NCBI RefSeq assembly: GCF_900143095.1
Contig: NZ_FRDA01000017.1
Span: 1 to 64,000 of the forward strand
Source: Pseudomonas asturiensis
GTDB lineage: Bacteria; Pseudomonadota; Gammaproteobacteria; Pseudomonadales; Pseudomonadaceae
Direction: 5' to 3'
DNA: 64,000 bases
Shown: one piece after another, positions 9,901 through 17,312 of the stretch
How positions within the stretch are numbered: the first letter of the stretch is position 1
Layout: the number at the start of each line of letters is the position of its first letter
The notes under the pieces: model-generated
What the model saw: the letters and a program-made list of their open reading frames with translations, nothing else
What the model was told of the DNA's origin: nothing
The model's database searches: none
Position numbers and translations under genes: made by a program

Positions 9901-10430
9901 CCGAACACGATGGTGAACAGCGCCAGAATCAGCGACACCACCAGCGCGGTGTCCTGAGCGCGCGTGCCGGTGGAATCGGCCACGGCACCGATCAGGATAT
10001 TGACTCCCAACACGATGCCTTTGAGCTGCAACGCAATGTACGGCAGCATGCCGATCAGGCAGATCAGCGCGACCATGACGGCCAGTGATTGGGATTTGCC
10101 GTAACGCGCCGCAATGAAGTCGGCAATTGAGGTGATGTTTTCCTGCTTGCTGATCAGCACCATCTTCTGCAGCACCCAGGGCGCCAGCACCATCAGCACG
10201 ATCGGCCCCAGGTAAATGGGCAGGAACGACCACAGCTGTTCGGCTGCCTGACCCACCGCGCCGAAGAACGTCCAGCTGGTGCAATAGACTGCCAGCGACA
10301 GGCTGTACACCCAGGCACGCATGGTCGGGCGCAGCGATGCGCTGTAGCGGTCGCCATAGAAGGCAATGGCAAACATGATTGCCATATAGGACAGGGCAAC
10401 GGCGGCGATCAGCCCGCTGGACAGCGACAT
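6957..10430 (-). CDS. Hybrid sensor histidine kinase with N-terminal SLC5 (Na+/solute symporter) domain
   Basis: 1157 aa. The N-terminal half has about 13 membrane segments of the sodium/solute symporter fold (as in PutP and CbrA). It is followed by a PAS region (LQGAIENITQGISVVDQSLR), a coiled coil and a HisKA domain with the phospho-acceptor at H806 (AVSHDLMQPLN). An ATPase domain has N-box NFLTNAIRYA and DRGPGIP. A C-terminal receiver has its phospho-aspartate at D1088 (LVDYHLD). All catalytic residues are present. The start at 10430 has GGAA before it; a 23-residue upstream extension lacks support. The ligand is unknown, and whether the transporter half moves solute or only senses it is open. 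Synteny with PA3271 is from memory. Confidence 0.92.
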   Translation of the reverse strand: MSLSSGLIAAVALSYMAIMFAIAFYGDRYSASLRPTMRAWVYSLSLAVYCTSWTFFGAVGQAAEQLWSFLPIYLGPIVLMVLAPWVLQKMVLISKQENITSIADFIAARYGKSQSLAVMVALICLIGMLPYIALQLKGIVLGVNILIGAVADSTGTRAQDTALVVSLILALFTIVFGARNLDVTEHHRGMVLAIAFEALVKLFAFMAVGVFVTFGLYDGFDDLFNQAKLAPRLEEYWKDTINWPSMFVQTGVAMMAIVCLPRQFHVTVVENIEPQDLNLAKWVFPAYLALAALFVVPIALAGQMLLPDSMLPDSFVISLPLAHAHPSLALLAFIGGASAATGMVIVACVALSTMISNDMLLPWLLRRKNTERPFEAFRYWMLSVRRISIVMILLLAYVSYRMLGSTASLATIGQIAFAAITQLAPAMFGALYWKQANRRGVFAGLAAGIFIWFYTLVLPVAAHSMGWPLEAFPLLAWLHSNPFDLPITPMTQGVLLSMAGNCTLFAWVSMLSRTRVTEHWQAGRFIGQETQGRAYMRPLLAVQIEDLLSLSARFVGEERARQSFTRFAYRQGKSFNPNQNATGDWIAHTERLLAGVLGTSSTRAVVKAAIEGRDMQLEDVVRIADEASEVLQFNRALLQGAIENITQGISVVDQSLRLVAWNHRYLELFNYPEGLIGVGRPIADIIRYNAERGLCGPGEAEVHVARRLHWMRQGRAHTSERLFPNGRVIELIGNPMPGGGFVMSFTDITAFRAAEQALKGVNERLEQRVTERTHELSQLNQALTEAKGTAEAANESKTRFLAAVSHDLMQPLNAARLFSAALSHQEEGISSDAQQLIQHLDSSLRSAEDLISDLLDISRIENGKIAPDRQPFPLNALFDTLGAEFKVLAQEQGLKFRVRGSALRVDSDIKLLRRVLQNFLTNAIRYAKGPILLGVRRRGDNLSLEVWDRGPGIPEDKRQVIFEEFKRLDSHQTHAAKGLGLGLAIADGLCRILEHPLQVRSWTGKGSVFSVQVPLASAQTPLPAKRVEISRPALNGTQVLCVDNEDSILIGMNSLLSRWGCQVWTARNRQECEALLNNGVHPQIALVDYHLDEGETGTELMAWLRTRLGQPVPGVLISADGRPELIAQVHAAGLDYLPKPVKPAALRALLSRHVSLS

Positions 10431-10652
10431 ATCGGATTCCAGAACGTATCGACAGCACGCAGTCTCGCACGACCGCAGCACTTCGTCTTTCTCGACCAAG
10501 GTCGAGCGTGGCGGGGTGTCGCAGACTGCCCAACACGCTCGGCATACCTGGCGACCGGAAATATCCTATCGACATTATGCTGCGTTGCGTCTTCAATGTG
10601 CCTCGGATTGGCGGCGACGCCAGTGTGCCCAAGCCTCTCAGGACCACGGACG

Positions 10653-12527
10653 ATGAGCCAGCAGTCACAATTCAGCCTTCTAGGAAAACGGCGCTTCCTG
10701 CCGTTTTTCGTTACGCAGTCCCTCGGGGCATTCAATGACAACGTCTTCAAACAGTCGTTGATCCTCGCCATTCTGTACAAGCTTGCCATCGACGGGGATC
10801 GCTCGATCTACGTCAACCTGTGCGCCTTGCTGTTCATTCTGCCGTTCTTTCTGTTTTCTGCACTGGCCGGACAGTTCGGCGAGAAGTATCCCAAGGACAC
10901 GCTGATCCGGATCATCAAGTTCGGCGAGATCGTCATCATGGCGGTCGGGGCTGCAGGCTTTTTGTTCAATCATCTGTGGATGATGCTCGCTGCGCTGTTC
11001 GCGATGGGTACGCATTCGGCGCTGTTCGGGCCGGTGAAATATTCGATCCTGCCGCAGCACCTGCGCGAGAGCGAGCTGGTGGGCGGTAACGCGCTGGTCG
11101 AGATGGGCACCTTTCTGGCGATTCTGGCGGGCACCATCAGTGCCGGTGTCATGATGTCCGCCACGCACTACGCCTGGATCGTCTCGGCAGCGATCGTGTT
11201 GATTGCGTGCCTCGGGTTTCTGGCCAGCTTCGGTATCCCGCGTGCGGCTGCGGCCTCTCCTGAAATGAAGCTCAACTGGAACATCTTCACCCAGTCCTGG
11301 GCGACGTTGCGCATGGGGCTTGGGCAAACGCCTGCCGTGTCGCGCTCCATCGTGGGTAATTCATGGTTCTGGTTTGTCGGGGCTATCTACCTCACGCAGA
11401 TTCCGGCCTACGCCCAGCAGTTGATGTCTGGCGACGAAACCGTGGTCACGCTGATCCTTACGGTTTTCTCTGTGGGTATCGCACTGGGTTCGCTGCTCTG
11501 CGAGCGTCTGTCCGGGCACAAGGTGGAAATCGGTCTGGTGCCCTTCGGTTCCATGGGGATCACCGTGTTCGGTCTGCTGTTGTGGTGGCATTCGGGCGGC
11601 TTTCCCCAGAACGTTCAGGCCAACGACTGGCTGGCGGTGCTGGGCTACGCGCAGGGTCGCTGGATTCTGTTCGACATCCTGGGCATTGGCGTCTTCGGCG
11701 GTTTCTACATTGTGCCGCTGTATGCCTTGATCCAGTCACGCACGCCCGAGAAAGAACGGTCGCGGGTGATCGCGGCCAACAACATCCTCAATGCATTGTT
11801 CATGGTGCTGTCAGCGATTGTCTCCATCCTGCTGCTCAGCTTTGCCGAGCTGACGATTCCGCATCTGTTTCTGGTGGTGTCGTTGCTCAACGTGGCGGTC
11901 AACGTCTACATCTTCAGGATCGTGCCCGAATTCACCATGCGCTTCCTGATCTGGCTGCTGGGCCATTCCATGTACCGGGTCGAGCATCGTAACCTCGATC
12001 AGATTCCCGAAGAGGGCGCCGCACTGCTGGTCTGCAACCACGTGTCCTTTGTCGATGCGCTGCTGATTGCCGGTGCGGTCCGGCGACCGATCCGCTTCGT
12101 CATGTACTACAAGATCTACCGGTTGCCCGTGCTCAACTTCATCTTCCGCACGGCCGGCACCATCCCGATTGCCGGACGTAACGAAGACATGGAGATCTAC
12201 GAACAATCCTTCAAACGCATTGCCCGTTACCTGGCCGATGGCGAGCTGGTGTGCATCTTTCCAGAGGGCAAACTCACCACGGATGGCGAGATCAGCGGGT
12301 TCAAAAGCGGCATGACGCGCATTCTTCAGGAAACGGCCGTGCCAGTGATCCCGATGGCGCTGCAAGGGTTGTGGGGCAGCTTCTTCAGTCGCGATCCCGA
12401 GAAGGGGCTGTTTCGCCGTTTCTGGTCACGGGTTGTACTCGTGGCGGGTGCGCCCATTGCGGCAGACGCCGCCGCGCCAGTGGAGGTGCGCGAGCAGGTG
12501 AAGGGGTTGAGAGGGGCGGGGCGTTAG
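10653..12527 (+). CDS. MFS transporter fused to a PlsC-type acyltransferase (lysophospholipid salvage)
   Basis: 624 aa. Residues 1-430 form a 12-TM major-facilitator domain beginning FLPFFVTQSLGAFNDNVFKQ, a hallmark of the LplT lysophospholipid flippase family. Residues about 440-620 form a glycerolipid acyltransferase with N462-H463-x4-D468 (NHVSFVD) and FPEGKLT. In E. coli the same two functions are LplT and the acyltransferase half of Aas; here they are fused and no AMP-binding acyl-ACP synthetase domain is present. The likely role is flipping lyso-phospholipids inward and re-acylating them. It is divergent from the sensor kinase and convergent with the BASS gene. Confidence 0.9.
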   Translation: MSQQSQFSLLGKRRFLPFFVTQSLGAFNDNVFKQSLILAILYKLAIDGDRSIYVNLCALLFILPFFLFSALAGQFGEKYPKDTLIRIIKFGEIVIMAVGAAGFLFNHLWMMLAALFAMGTHSALFGPVKYSILPQHLRESELVGGNALVEMGTFLAILAGTISAGVMMSATHYAWIVSAAIVLIACLGFLASFGIPRAAAASPEMKLNWNIFTQSWATLRMGLGQTPAVSRSIVGNSWFWFVGAIYLTQIPAYAQQLMSGDETVVTLILTVFSVGIALGSLLCERLSGHKVEIGLVPFGSMGITVFGLLLWWHSGGFPQNVQANDWLAVLGYAQGRWILFDILGIGVFGGFYIVPLYALIQSRTPEKERSRVIAANNILNALFMVLSAIVSILLLSFAELTIPHLFLVVSLLNVAVNVYIFRIVPEFTMRFLIWLLGHSMYRVEHRNLDQIPEEGAALLVCNHVSFVDALLIAGAVRRPIRFVMYYKIYRLPVLNFIFRTAGTIPIAGRNEDMEIYEQSFKRIARYLADGELVCIFPEGKLTTDGEISGFKSGMTRILQETAVPVIPMALQGLWGSFFSRDPEKGLFRRFWSRVVLVAGAPIAADAAAPVEVREQVKGLRGAGR

Positions 12528-12567
12528 GATTGGCAGCCTGCGCGTAGCGCCGACTGCCAAACATCTG

Positions 12568-12606
12568 GACCTGATCGCAGCAATGCCCGCAAGGGGCGAT
12601 CAGGTC
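12568..12606. terminator. Hairpin between convergent genes
   Basis: Perfect 11-bp stem gacctgatcgc / gcgatcaggtc with a 17-base loop, centred between the convergent acyltransferase and BASS genes. It could serve either strand; neither side has a clear T run. Confidence 0.5.
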
Positions 12607-12621
12607 AGCCCATACATAGGG

Positions 12622-13587
12622 TCAATCCACCGCCGACTTACGCGGCGCCGCCTCGCTTGCCTCCTCCGGCATTTTCCTGAAATACGTCGATAGCAACGCA
12701 CCGGAAATGTTGTGCCACACGCTGAACAGCGCACTCGGCACGGCCGCCAGTGGCGAGAAATGGGCGCTGGCCAGTGCGGCGCCCAGCCCTGAGTTCTGCA
12801 TGCCGACTTCCAGTGCGAGCGACTTGCGCTGGGGCAATGGCAGCTTGAAGACCTTGCCGGTGAAGTAGCCCAGCAGGAAGCCGAAGGTGTTGTGCAGAAT
12901 CACCACGGCCATGATCAACAGCCCGGATTCAGCGATCTTCGCCTGACTCGCCGCCACCACGGCGCAGACGATCATCACGATGCTCACCACCGACACCAGT
13001 GGCAACACATCCACCGCATAGCTGACCCGCGCGCCCAGCAGGCGTTGCGCCACAACGCCTAGCACAATGGGCAGCATCACCAGTTGCAGGATCGACCAGA
13101 ACATATCCATGAAGGACACCGGCAGCCAGGCCGAAGCCAGGAACCAGATCAGTGTCGGGGTCAGCAGCGGTGCAAGCAGGGTGGTGACGGCTGCAATAGC
13201 GACAGCCAGCGCCAGATCACCCTTGGCCAGCCAGGCCATGACATTGGACGATGTCCCGCTCGGGCAGCAGCCCACCAGAATCACGCCGACGGCAATTTCA
13301 GGCGGCAACTGGAACACCTGGCACAACAACCAGGCAACGCCCGGCATGATGACAAAGTGCGCGACCACACCCAGCGCGACGCGCCAGGGGTTACGTGCGA
13401 CTTCAGAGAAATCTTCGAGTTTGAGGGTCAGGCCCATGCCGAACATGACCAGCCCCAGCAGCGGCACAATCCAGCCTTTGAGGCCGATGAACACCTGGGG
13501 AAACAGGAACGCCAGAATGGCGAACAGCAGCACCCAGTACGCAAAGGTGTTGCCGACAAAACGACTCAAGGCGGCGAGGGCGCGCAT
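12622..13587 (-). CDS. Bile acid:sodium symporter (BASS) family transporter
   Basis: 321 aa with about nine or ten membrane segments. GCCPSGTSSNVMAWLAKGD and ALEVGMQNSGLGAALA are the two signature crossover motifs of the BASS/SBF fold, which binds Na+ and an organic anion. Bacterial members take up diverse organic anions such as pantoate or keto acids; the substrate here cannot be read from sequence. AAGGAG sits 6 bases before the ATG. The gene follows rdgC on the same strand but is separated from it by the rdgC terminator, so it probably has its own promoter. Confidence 0.92.
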   Translation of the reverse strand: MRALAALSRFVGNTFAYWVLLFAILAFLFPQVFIGLKGWIVPLLGLVMFGMGLTLKLEDFSEVARNPWRVALGVVAHFVIMPGVAWLLCQVFQLPPEIAVGVILVGCCPSGTSSNVMAWLAKGDLALAVAIAAVTTLLAPLLTPTLIWFLASAWLPVSFMDMFWSILQLVMLPIVLGVVAQRLLGARVSYAVDVLPLVSVVSIVMIVCAVVAASQAKIAESGLLIMAVVILHNTFGFLLGYFTGKVFKLPLPQRKSLALEVGMQNSGLGAALASAHFSPLAAVPSALFSVWHNISGALLSTYFRKMPEEASEAAPRKSAVD

Positions 13588-13622
13588 GGTCTGCTCCTTC
13601 TTTTTATACGTGCCAGATAAAC

Positions 13623-13644
13623 GCGCCGTCTATAGAGACGGCGC
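13623..13644 (-). terminator. Terminator of rdgC
   Basis: Perfect 9-bp stem gcgccgtct / agacggcgc with a 4-base loop, followed on the minus strand by GTTTATC. It lies 28 bases after the rdgC stop. Confidence 0.75.
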
Positions 13645-13671
13645 TTTGCTTGGACCCACAGCGTTATTGCG

Positions 13672-14592
13672 TTAGATGCCCTGAGGGACTTCTTCGCCGC
13701 CCAGTGCTTCGAACAACTGCGGCAGGAATTCGCCAAAGGTCAGCATCATCAGGGTGAAGCTGGCATCCAGCTGACCCAACGCCTCGTCGCCGCCGTCCTG
13801 TTCAGCCTGATCCTGCAGCAGGTCTTCGAACTTCAGACGCTTGACGACCATCTTGTCGTCCAGCACGAACGACAGTTTGTCCTGCCAGGCCAGCGACAGT
13901 TGAGTCACGACCTTGCCGGTGCTCAGGTGCAGCTGGATTTCATCGCCGGTCAGGTCCTGACGCTTGCAGCGCACAATGCCGCCGTCTTCGTGGGTGTCGC
14001 GCAGTTCGCACTCGTCCAGAACAAAGAAGTGGTCGGCGGCTTTCTGGGTCTTGACCCAGTCAGTCATGGTCGCACTTGGCGAGACCTTGACAGTCAGCGG
14101 ACGAACCGGCAGCGAGCCAATCACTTCGCGCAACGTAGACAGCAGGTCTTCAGCGCGTTTCGGGCTGGAAGCGTTGACCAGGATCAGGCCTTGCTTGGGC
14201 GCGATGGCGGCGAAGGTTGCCGAACGACGGATGAAGGCGCGAGGCAGGAAGGCCTGGATGATTTCATCCTTGAGCTGATCGCGTTCCTTCTTGTAGACCT
14301 TGCGCATTTGCTCGGCCTCGATCTCTTCGACTTTTTCCTTGAGCGCGTCACGTACGACGCTGCCCGGCAGAATGCGTTCTTCCTTGCGGGCGGCGATCAG
14401 CAGGAAGTCCTGGCTGACGTGCACCAATGGAGCGTCCTCACCCTTGCCGAAGGGCGCGACGAAACCGTAAGTGGTCAACTCCTGGCTGGCACAGGCGCGC
14501 GCCGGTTTGGTCGCCAGTGCCGTTTCCAGCGCCTCGGCGTCAAAAGGCAGATCCTGGGTCAGGCGATAGACAAGCAGGTTTTTGAACCACAT
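13672..14592 (-). CDS. rdgC: Recombination-associated protein RdgC
   Basis: 306 aa, matching the family length (E. coli 303). It begins MWFKNLLVYRL, the conserved start of RdgC, with the SQDFLLIAARKEERILPGSV block following. RdgC is a nucleoid-associated protein that forms a ring around double-stranded DNA and limits RecA activity. The ATG at 14592 is preceded by AAGGAG. It is divergent from the tRNA-Val/tRNA-Asp unit. From memory, rdgC next to these tRNAs is conserved in P. aeruginosa (PA3263). Confidence 0.96.
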   Translation of the reverse strand: MWFKNLLVYRLTQDLPFDAEALETALATKPARACASQELTTYGFVAPFGKGEDAPLVHVSQDFLLIAARKEERILPGSVVRDALKEKVEEIEAEQMRKVYKKERDQLKDEIIQAFLPRAFIRRSATFAAIAPKQGLILVNASSPKRAEDLLSTLREVIGSLPVRPLTVKVSPSATMTDWVKTQKAADHFFVLDECELRDTHEDGGIVRCKRQDLTGDEIQLHLSTGKVVTQLSLAWQDKLSFVLDDKMVVKRLKFEDLLQDQAEQDGGDEALGQLDASFTLMMLTFGEFLPQLFEALGGEEVPQGI

Positions 14593-14713
14593 GAGGTGAA
14601 TCTCTCCTTCTATACAAAGGGGGGCATTATTCGCTGCTCAGCCTCCCGGGCCAAGCCTGCACAGAGCCTTTGTAAGCCTTTGGAAGGATTATAAAAATTA
14701 TTTAAAAAAGTGC

Positions 14714-14742
14714 TTGCCAGAGTACAGGTCGCTCCGTAGAAT
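14714..14742 (+). promoter_or_regulatory. Sigma-70 promoter of the tRNA-Val/tRNA-Asp unit
   Basis: TTGCCA (14714-14719), a 17-base spacer and TAGAAT (14737-14742), followed by a GC-rich discriminator (gcgcgcc) typical of stringently controlled tRNA promoters. It lies 21 bases upstream of tRNA-Val. Confidence 0.8.
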
Positions 14743-14763
14743 GCGCGCCACACCGAGAGTGAA

Positions 14764-14839
14764 GGGTGATTAGCTCAGCTGGGAGAGCAGCTGCCTTACA
14801 AGCAGCGGGTCGGCGGTTCGATCCCGTCATCACCCACCA
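14764..14839 (+). tRNA. tRNA-Val (anticodon TAC)
   Basis: A 76-base cloverleaf including the encoded CCA. The anticodon stem GCTGC/GCAGC encloses loop CTTACAA, giving anticodon TAC. The T-loop GTTCGATCC is intact and the acceptor stem GGGTGAT/ATCACCC is perfect. Confidence 0.97.
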
Positions 14840-14860
14840 AACTCTCTCTTAGTGTTACGC

Positions 14861-14937
14861 GCAGCGGTAGTTCAGTCGGTTAGAATACCGGCCTGTCACG
14901 CCGGGGGTCGCGGGTTCGAGTCCCGTCCGCTGCGCCA
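14861..14937 (+). tRNA. tRNA-Asp (anticodon GTC)
   Basis: A 77-base cloverleaf including encoded CCA. The acceptor stem is GCAGCGG/CCGCTGC, the anticodon loop CTGTCAC gives GTC, and the T-arm GGGTTCGAGTCCC is standard. It is 21 bases after tRNA-Val and so co-transcribed with it. Confidence 0.97.
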
Positions 14938-14975
14938 TATTCAGCTTCAAGGCCCTTGAACTCCTTGAAGCAAAC

Positions 14976-15006
14976 AGAAAGCCCGCCTTGTGCGGGCTTT
15001 CTGCTT
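14976..15006 (+). terminator. Terminator of the tRNA unit
   Basis: 12-bp stem agaaagcccgcc / tgcgggctttct with a short loop and T-rich flank, 39 bases beyond tRNA-Asp. It is symmetrical enough to work in both directions. Confidence 0.88.
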
Positions 15007-15424
15007 TGTGTCTTTCCTCTATTTCTCCGCTTTGTCAGCACTGCGTTGAGTCCGCGACGCATGCTGTTTCCAGCATGCACATCCGCCTAAAGACAAGCCG
15101 TGTCAGTCTCAGACGCTTTCTGCCAGATCACCGGGGCGGTGCTGATCGACGTCATCGCTGTGTTGTGCTCCCTCGCGGAAAACATCCAGACGCCTTGTCA
15201 GTGTTATTTCTGCGTGCTGTAAGAATTGACTTGGCGTTTTGTAATTCTCCAGTTTCAGGTTGGAAGCTGTCTTTCCGGGCTTGATTAAGACGGTTGCGTG
15301 GTATTAGCTGCATGACGTTGGCTGGAACTACCCAGGCTGACATCAAGCGTGAATCAACTGTCTAATCTGGCGTACCCGTTCCATCAAAAGGACTTGATGC
15401 GTTCTAGAATTTAAAGGGATTTTT
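15007..15424. other. Gene-free stretch downstream of the tRNAs
   Basis: No convincing gene. It holds a perfect hairpin gcatgctg/cagcatgc (15058-15077) and otherwise unremarkable sequence leading to the promoter region of the small secreted-protein gene. TGTAAG followed by CTTGGC at 15219-15236 faintly recalls a GacA box but matches only half. Confidence 0.6.
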
Positions 15425-15820
15425 ATGAAAAAAGTTATTAAAGGATTGCTGGCCTCGTGTGCCATGGCGGTCTCTGTTGGCACCTTGGCCACGCCTGTGC
15501 TGCACACGGCAACGGTCGATCAGAATGGCGCTGTCGTCGCCCAGTCTTCTCCATGGATCAAGGCAATCAACCTGACTCGTCAGAAGGATTACTTTGCAAA
15601 CTATGAAGTAAGGTTCGTGGAAGGGCTGTTCAAACAGGCACCGGGTTTCTGCTCGGTCTCCTCGATCGATACTTCCGACTATGACCGCCTGCTTCATGGC
15701 CATGCCAAGCTGGGCGGCGCGGCGACAACCGAGAAAGTCAATGTGCTGGGCCTGATGGTCGGCAAGAACGAACCTGCCGGTGATTCGGCAATGAGCTTTC
15801 AACTGGCCTGCATTCACTGA
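15425..15820 (+). CDS. Small exported protein of unknown function
   Basis: 131 aa with an N-terminal signal sequence: positively charged MKK, a hydrophobic stretch to about residue 22, and probable cleavage after VGTLA. The mature protein is about 109 residues with just two cysteines, C76 and C129, which could form a disulfide. A LASC at residues 9-12 fits a lipobox by letters but lies too early in the signal to be convincing. AAAGGGA sits before the ATG, and a terminator at 15838 closes a single-gene unit. I do not recognise the family. It lies in the accessory patch after tRNA-Asp. Confidence 0.85.
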   Translation: MKKVIKGLLASCAMAVSVGTLATPVLHTATVDQNGAVVAQSSPWIKAINLTRQKDYFANYEVRFVEGLFKQAPGFCSVSSIDTSDYDRLLHGHAKLGGAATTEKVNVLGLMVGKNEPAGDSAMSFQLACIH

Positions 15821-15837
15821 CGGTCACCTGCGAAACG

Positions 15838-15863
15838 AGCCCCGCCCAGTGCGGGGCTTTTTT
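15838..15863 (+). terminator. Terminator of the small exported-protein gene
   Basis: 8-bp stem agccccgc / gcggggct (15838-15845 and 15851-15858) followed by a run of six T, 18 bases past the stop codon. Confidence 0.92.
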
Positions 15864-15943
15864 GTCAGCCTTTCACTGGCGTCTTTTCAACCTGTGCTTT
15901 TGCGCGGATCATCCTGTGATCTCGAACCATACGCGGGCGCGTC

Positions 15944-17134
15944 ATGAACCTACCTCTTCAAGGCATCAAGGTCGTAGAACTCGGACAACTCATCGCCGGA
16001 CCCTTCGCAGCCAAAGTCCTCGGCGAATTCGGTGCCGAGGTCATCAAGGTCGAGCCGCCGCTGACGGGTGATCCGCTGCGTAAATGGCGTCTGCTGCATA
16101 ACGGTACATCGGTGTGGTGGGCCGTACAGTCGCGCAACAAAAAGTCGGTCACCCTCGATTTGCGTCAGCCGCAAGCCCAGGAAGCGGTTCGGCGCCTGAT
16201 CCGCGATGCGGATGTGCTGATCGAGAACTTCCGCCCCGGTACCCTCGAAGGTTGGGGGCTGGGATGGGAAGCGTTGCACGCAATCAACCCGCGTCTGATC
16301 ATGCTGCGCATCTCTGGCTACGGACAGACGGGCCCTTATCGCGATCGACCTGGCTTCGGGGTGATCGGCGAAGCCATGGGCGGTTTGCGGCACCTGTCGG
16401 GTGAGGCGGGGCGCACGCCGGTCCGGGTCGGCGTGTCGATTGGTGATTCGCTGGCGGCGATGCAAGGAGTGGTCGGCATTCTGCTCGCCTTGCGTCATCG
16501 GGATCAGAATGGCGGGGCAGGTCAGCAGGTAGACGTCGCGTTGTACGAAGCCGTGTTCAACGTAATGGAAAGCCTGATCCCCGAGTATTCGGTCTTCAAC
16601 GTCGTCCGCGAACCCGCAGGCAGCAGCATGCCGGGTATCGCACCCACGAATGCCTATCGGTGCAACGACGGCAAATATGCGCTCGTGGCAGGCAATGGTG
16701 ACAGCATCTATAGAAGGTTGATGGAAAAGATCGGCCGGATGGACCTCGCCAACGATCCCGACCTTGCGCACAACGACGGACGGGTCCGGCACGTGGCCCG
16801 CATCGACGCAGCGATCTCGACCTGGACTGCCGAGCGCTCGCTGGATGAGGTGCTCGATGCGTTGAACGAGGCGCGCATCCCGGCGGGCAAGATCTACGAT
16901 GCCGCCGATATCGCCAGCGATCCGCACTATCTGGCGCGAGACATGCTGCTGCAAAGTACACTGGACGACGGTACGCCTGTGACGCTTCCGGGGATCCTGC
17001 CCAAATTGCAGGATACGCCGGGTCAAGTGCGCTCGGCCGCGCCAACACTCGGTGAGCACACAGACGCGGTGCTGCAAGCCCATGGCATTGATGCCGACAC
17101 CCGGGCGCAGTGGCGCACACTCGGGATCATCTAA
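15944..17134 (+). CDS. CaiB/BaiF-family (class III) CoA transferase
   Basis: 396 aa. The N-terminus GIKVVELGQLIAGPFAAKVLGEFGAEVIKVE is the signature of the family. D168 in VGVSIGDSLAA aligns with the catalytic aspartate of formyl-CoA transferase that carries the CoA as a mixed anhydride or thioester. It should move CoA between an acyl-CoA and a carboxylic acid; the substrate is not predictable from sequence. No lyase, dehydrogenase or dedicated regulator accompanies it; only a glyoxalase fragment follows in the same frame. This suggests that a larger catabolic cluster has eroded. Confidence 0.92.
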   Translation: MNLPLQGIKVVELGQLIAGPFAAKVLGEFGAEVIKVEPPLTGDPLRKWRLLHNGTSVWWAVQSRNKKSVTLDLRQPQAQEAVRRLIRDADVLIENFRPGTLEGWGLGWEALHAINPRLIMLRISGYGQTGPYRDRPGFGVIGEAMGGLRHLSGEAGRTPVRVGVSIGDSLAAMQGVVGILLALRHRDQNGGAGQQVDVALYEAVFNVMESLIPEYSVFNVVREPAGSSMPGIAPTNAYRCNDGKYALVAGNGDSIYRRLMEKIGRMDLANDPDLAHNDGRVRHVARIDAAISTWTAERSLDEVLDALNEARIPAGKIYDAADIASDPHYLARDMLLQSTLDDGTPVTLPGILPKLQDTPGQVRSAAPTLGEHTDAVLQAHGIDADTRAQWRTLGII

Positions 17135-17281
17135 TCAGCCATTCACGTACAGATAGTCGATGGCGGAAGCCCGGTCAGCCGTACTGGCGCGGCCGGGCCG
17201 ATTCGCTCGGTTTACGTGCGCGATCCCGACCTGAACCTGATCGAGATCAGCGAACCCGTGTCGAGTGCGAACAGCCGCTGA
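17135..17281 (+). pseudogene. C-terminal remnant of a VOC (glyoxalase-like) family gene
   Basis: Immediately after the CoA-transferase stop, the same frame stays open for 48 codons to TGA at 17279. It reads as the end of a VOC-family protein: VQIVDGGSPVSRTGAAG, then PIRSVYVRDPDLNLIEISE. The pattern RSVYVRDPDxNLIEIS is the usual last strand of glyoxalase/dioxygenase domains and supplies the final metal-ligand glutamate. The N-terminal three quarters of the domain and any start codon are missing. It is best read as a deletion remnant, not an expressed gene. Confidence 0.78.
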
Positions 17282-17312
17282 TCTGTGCGCACCCCGGTTC
17301 GCAATGATCAGC

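Noticed and set aside
14861..14937. Prophage or integrative element attachment at tRNA-Asp
   Set aside because: No integrase and no copy of the tRNA 3' end was found in the following 3 kb; only a small accessory patch is supported.
15219..15236. GacA-box-like TGTAAG-N6-CTTGGC that might head an RsmX-type sRNA
   Set aside because: Only the first half matches the GacA box, and no GGA-rich RNA with terminator follows within 120 bases.
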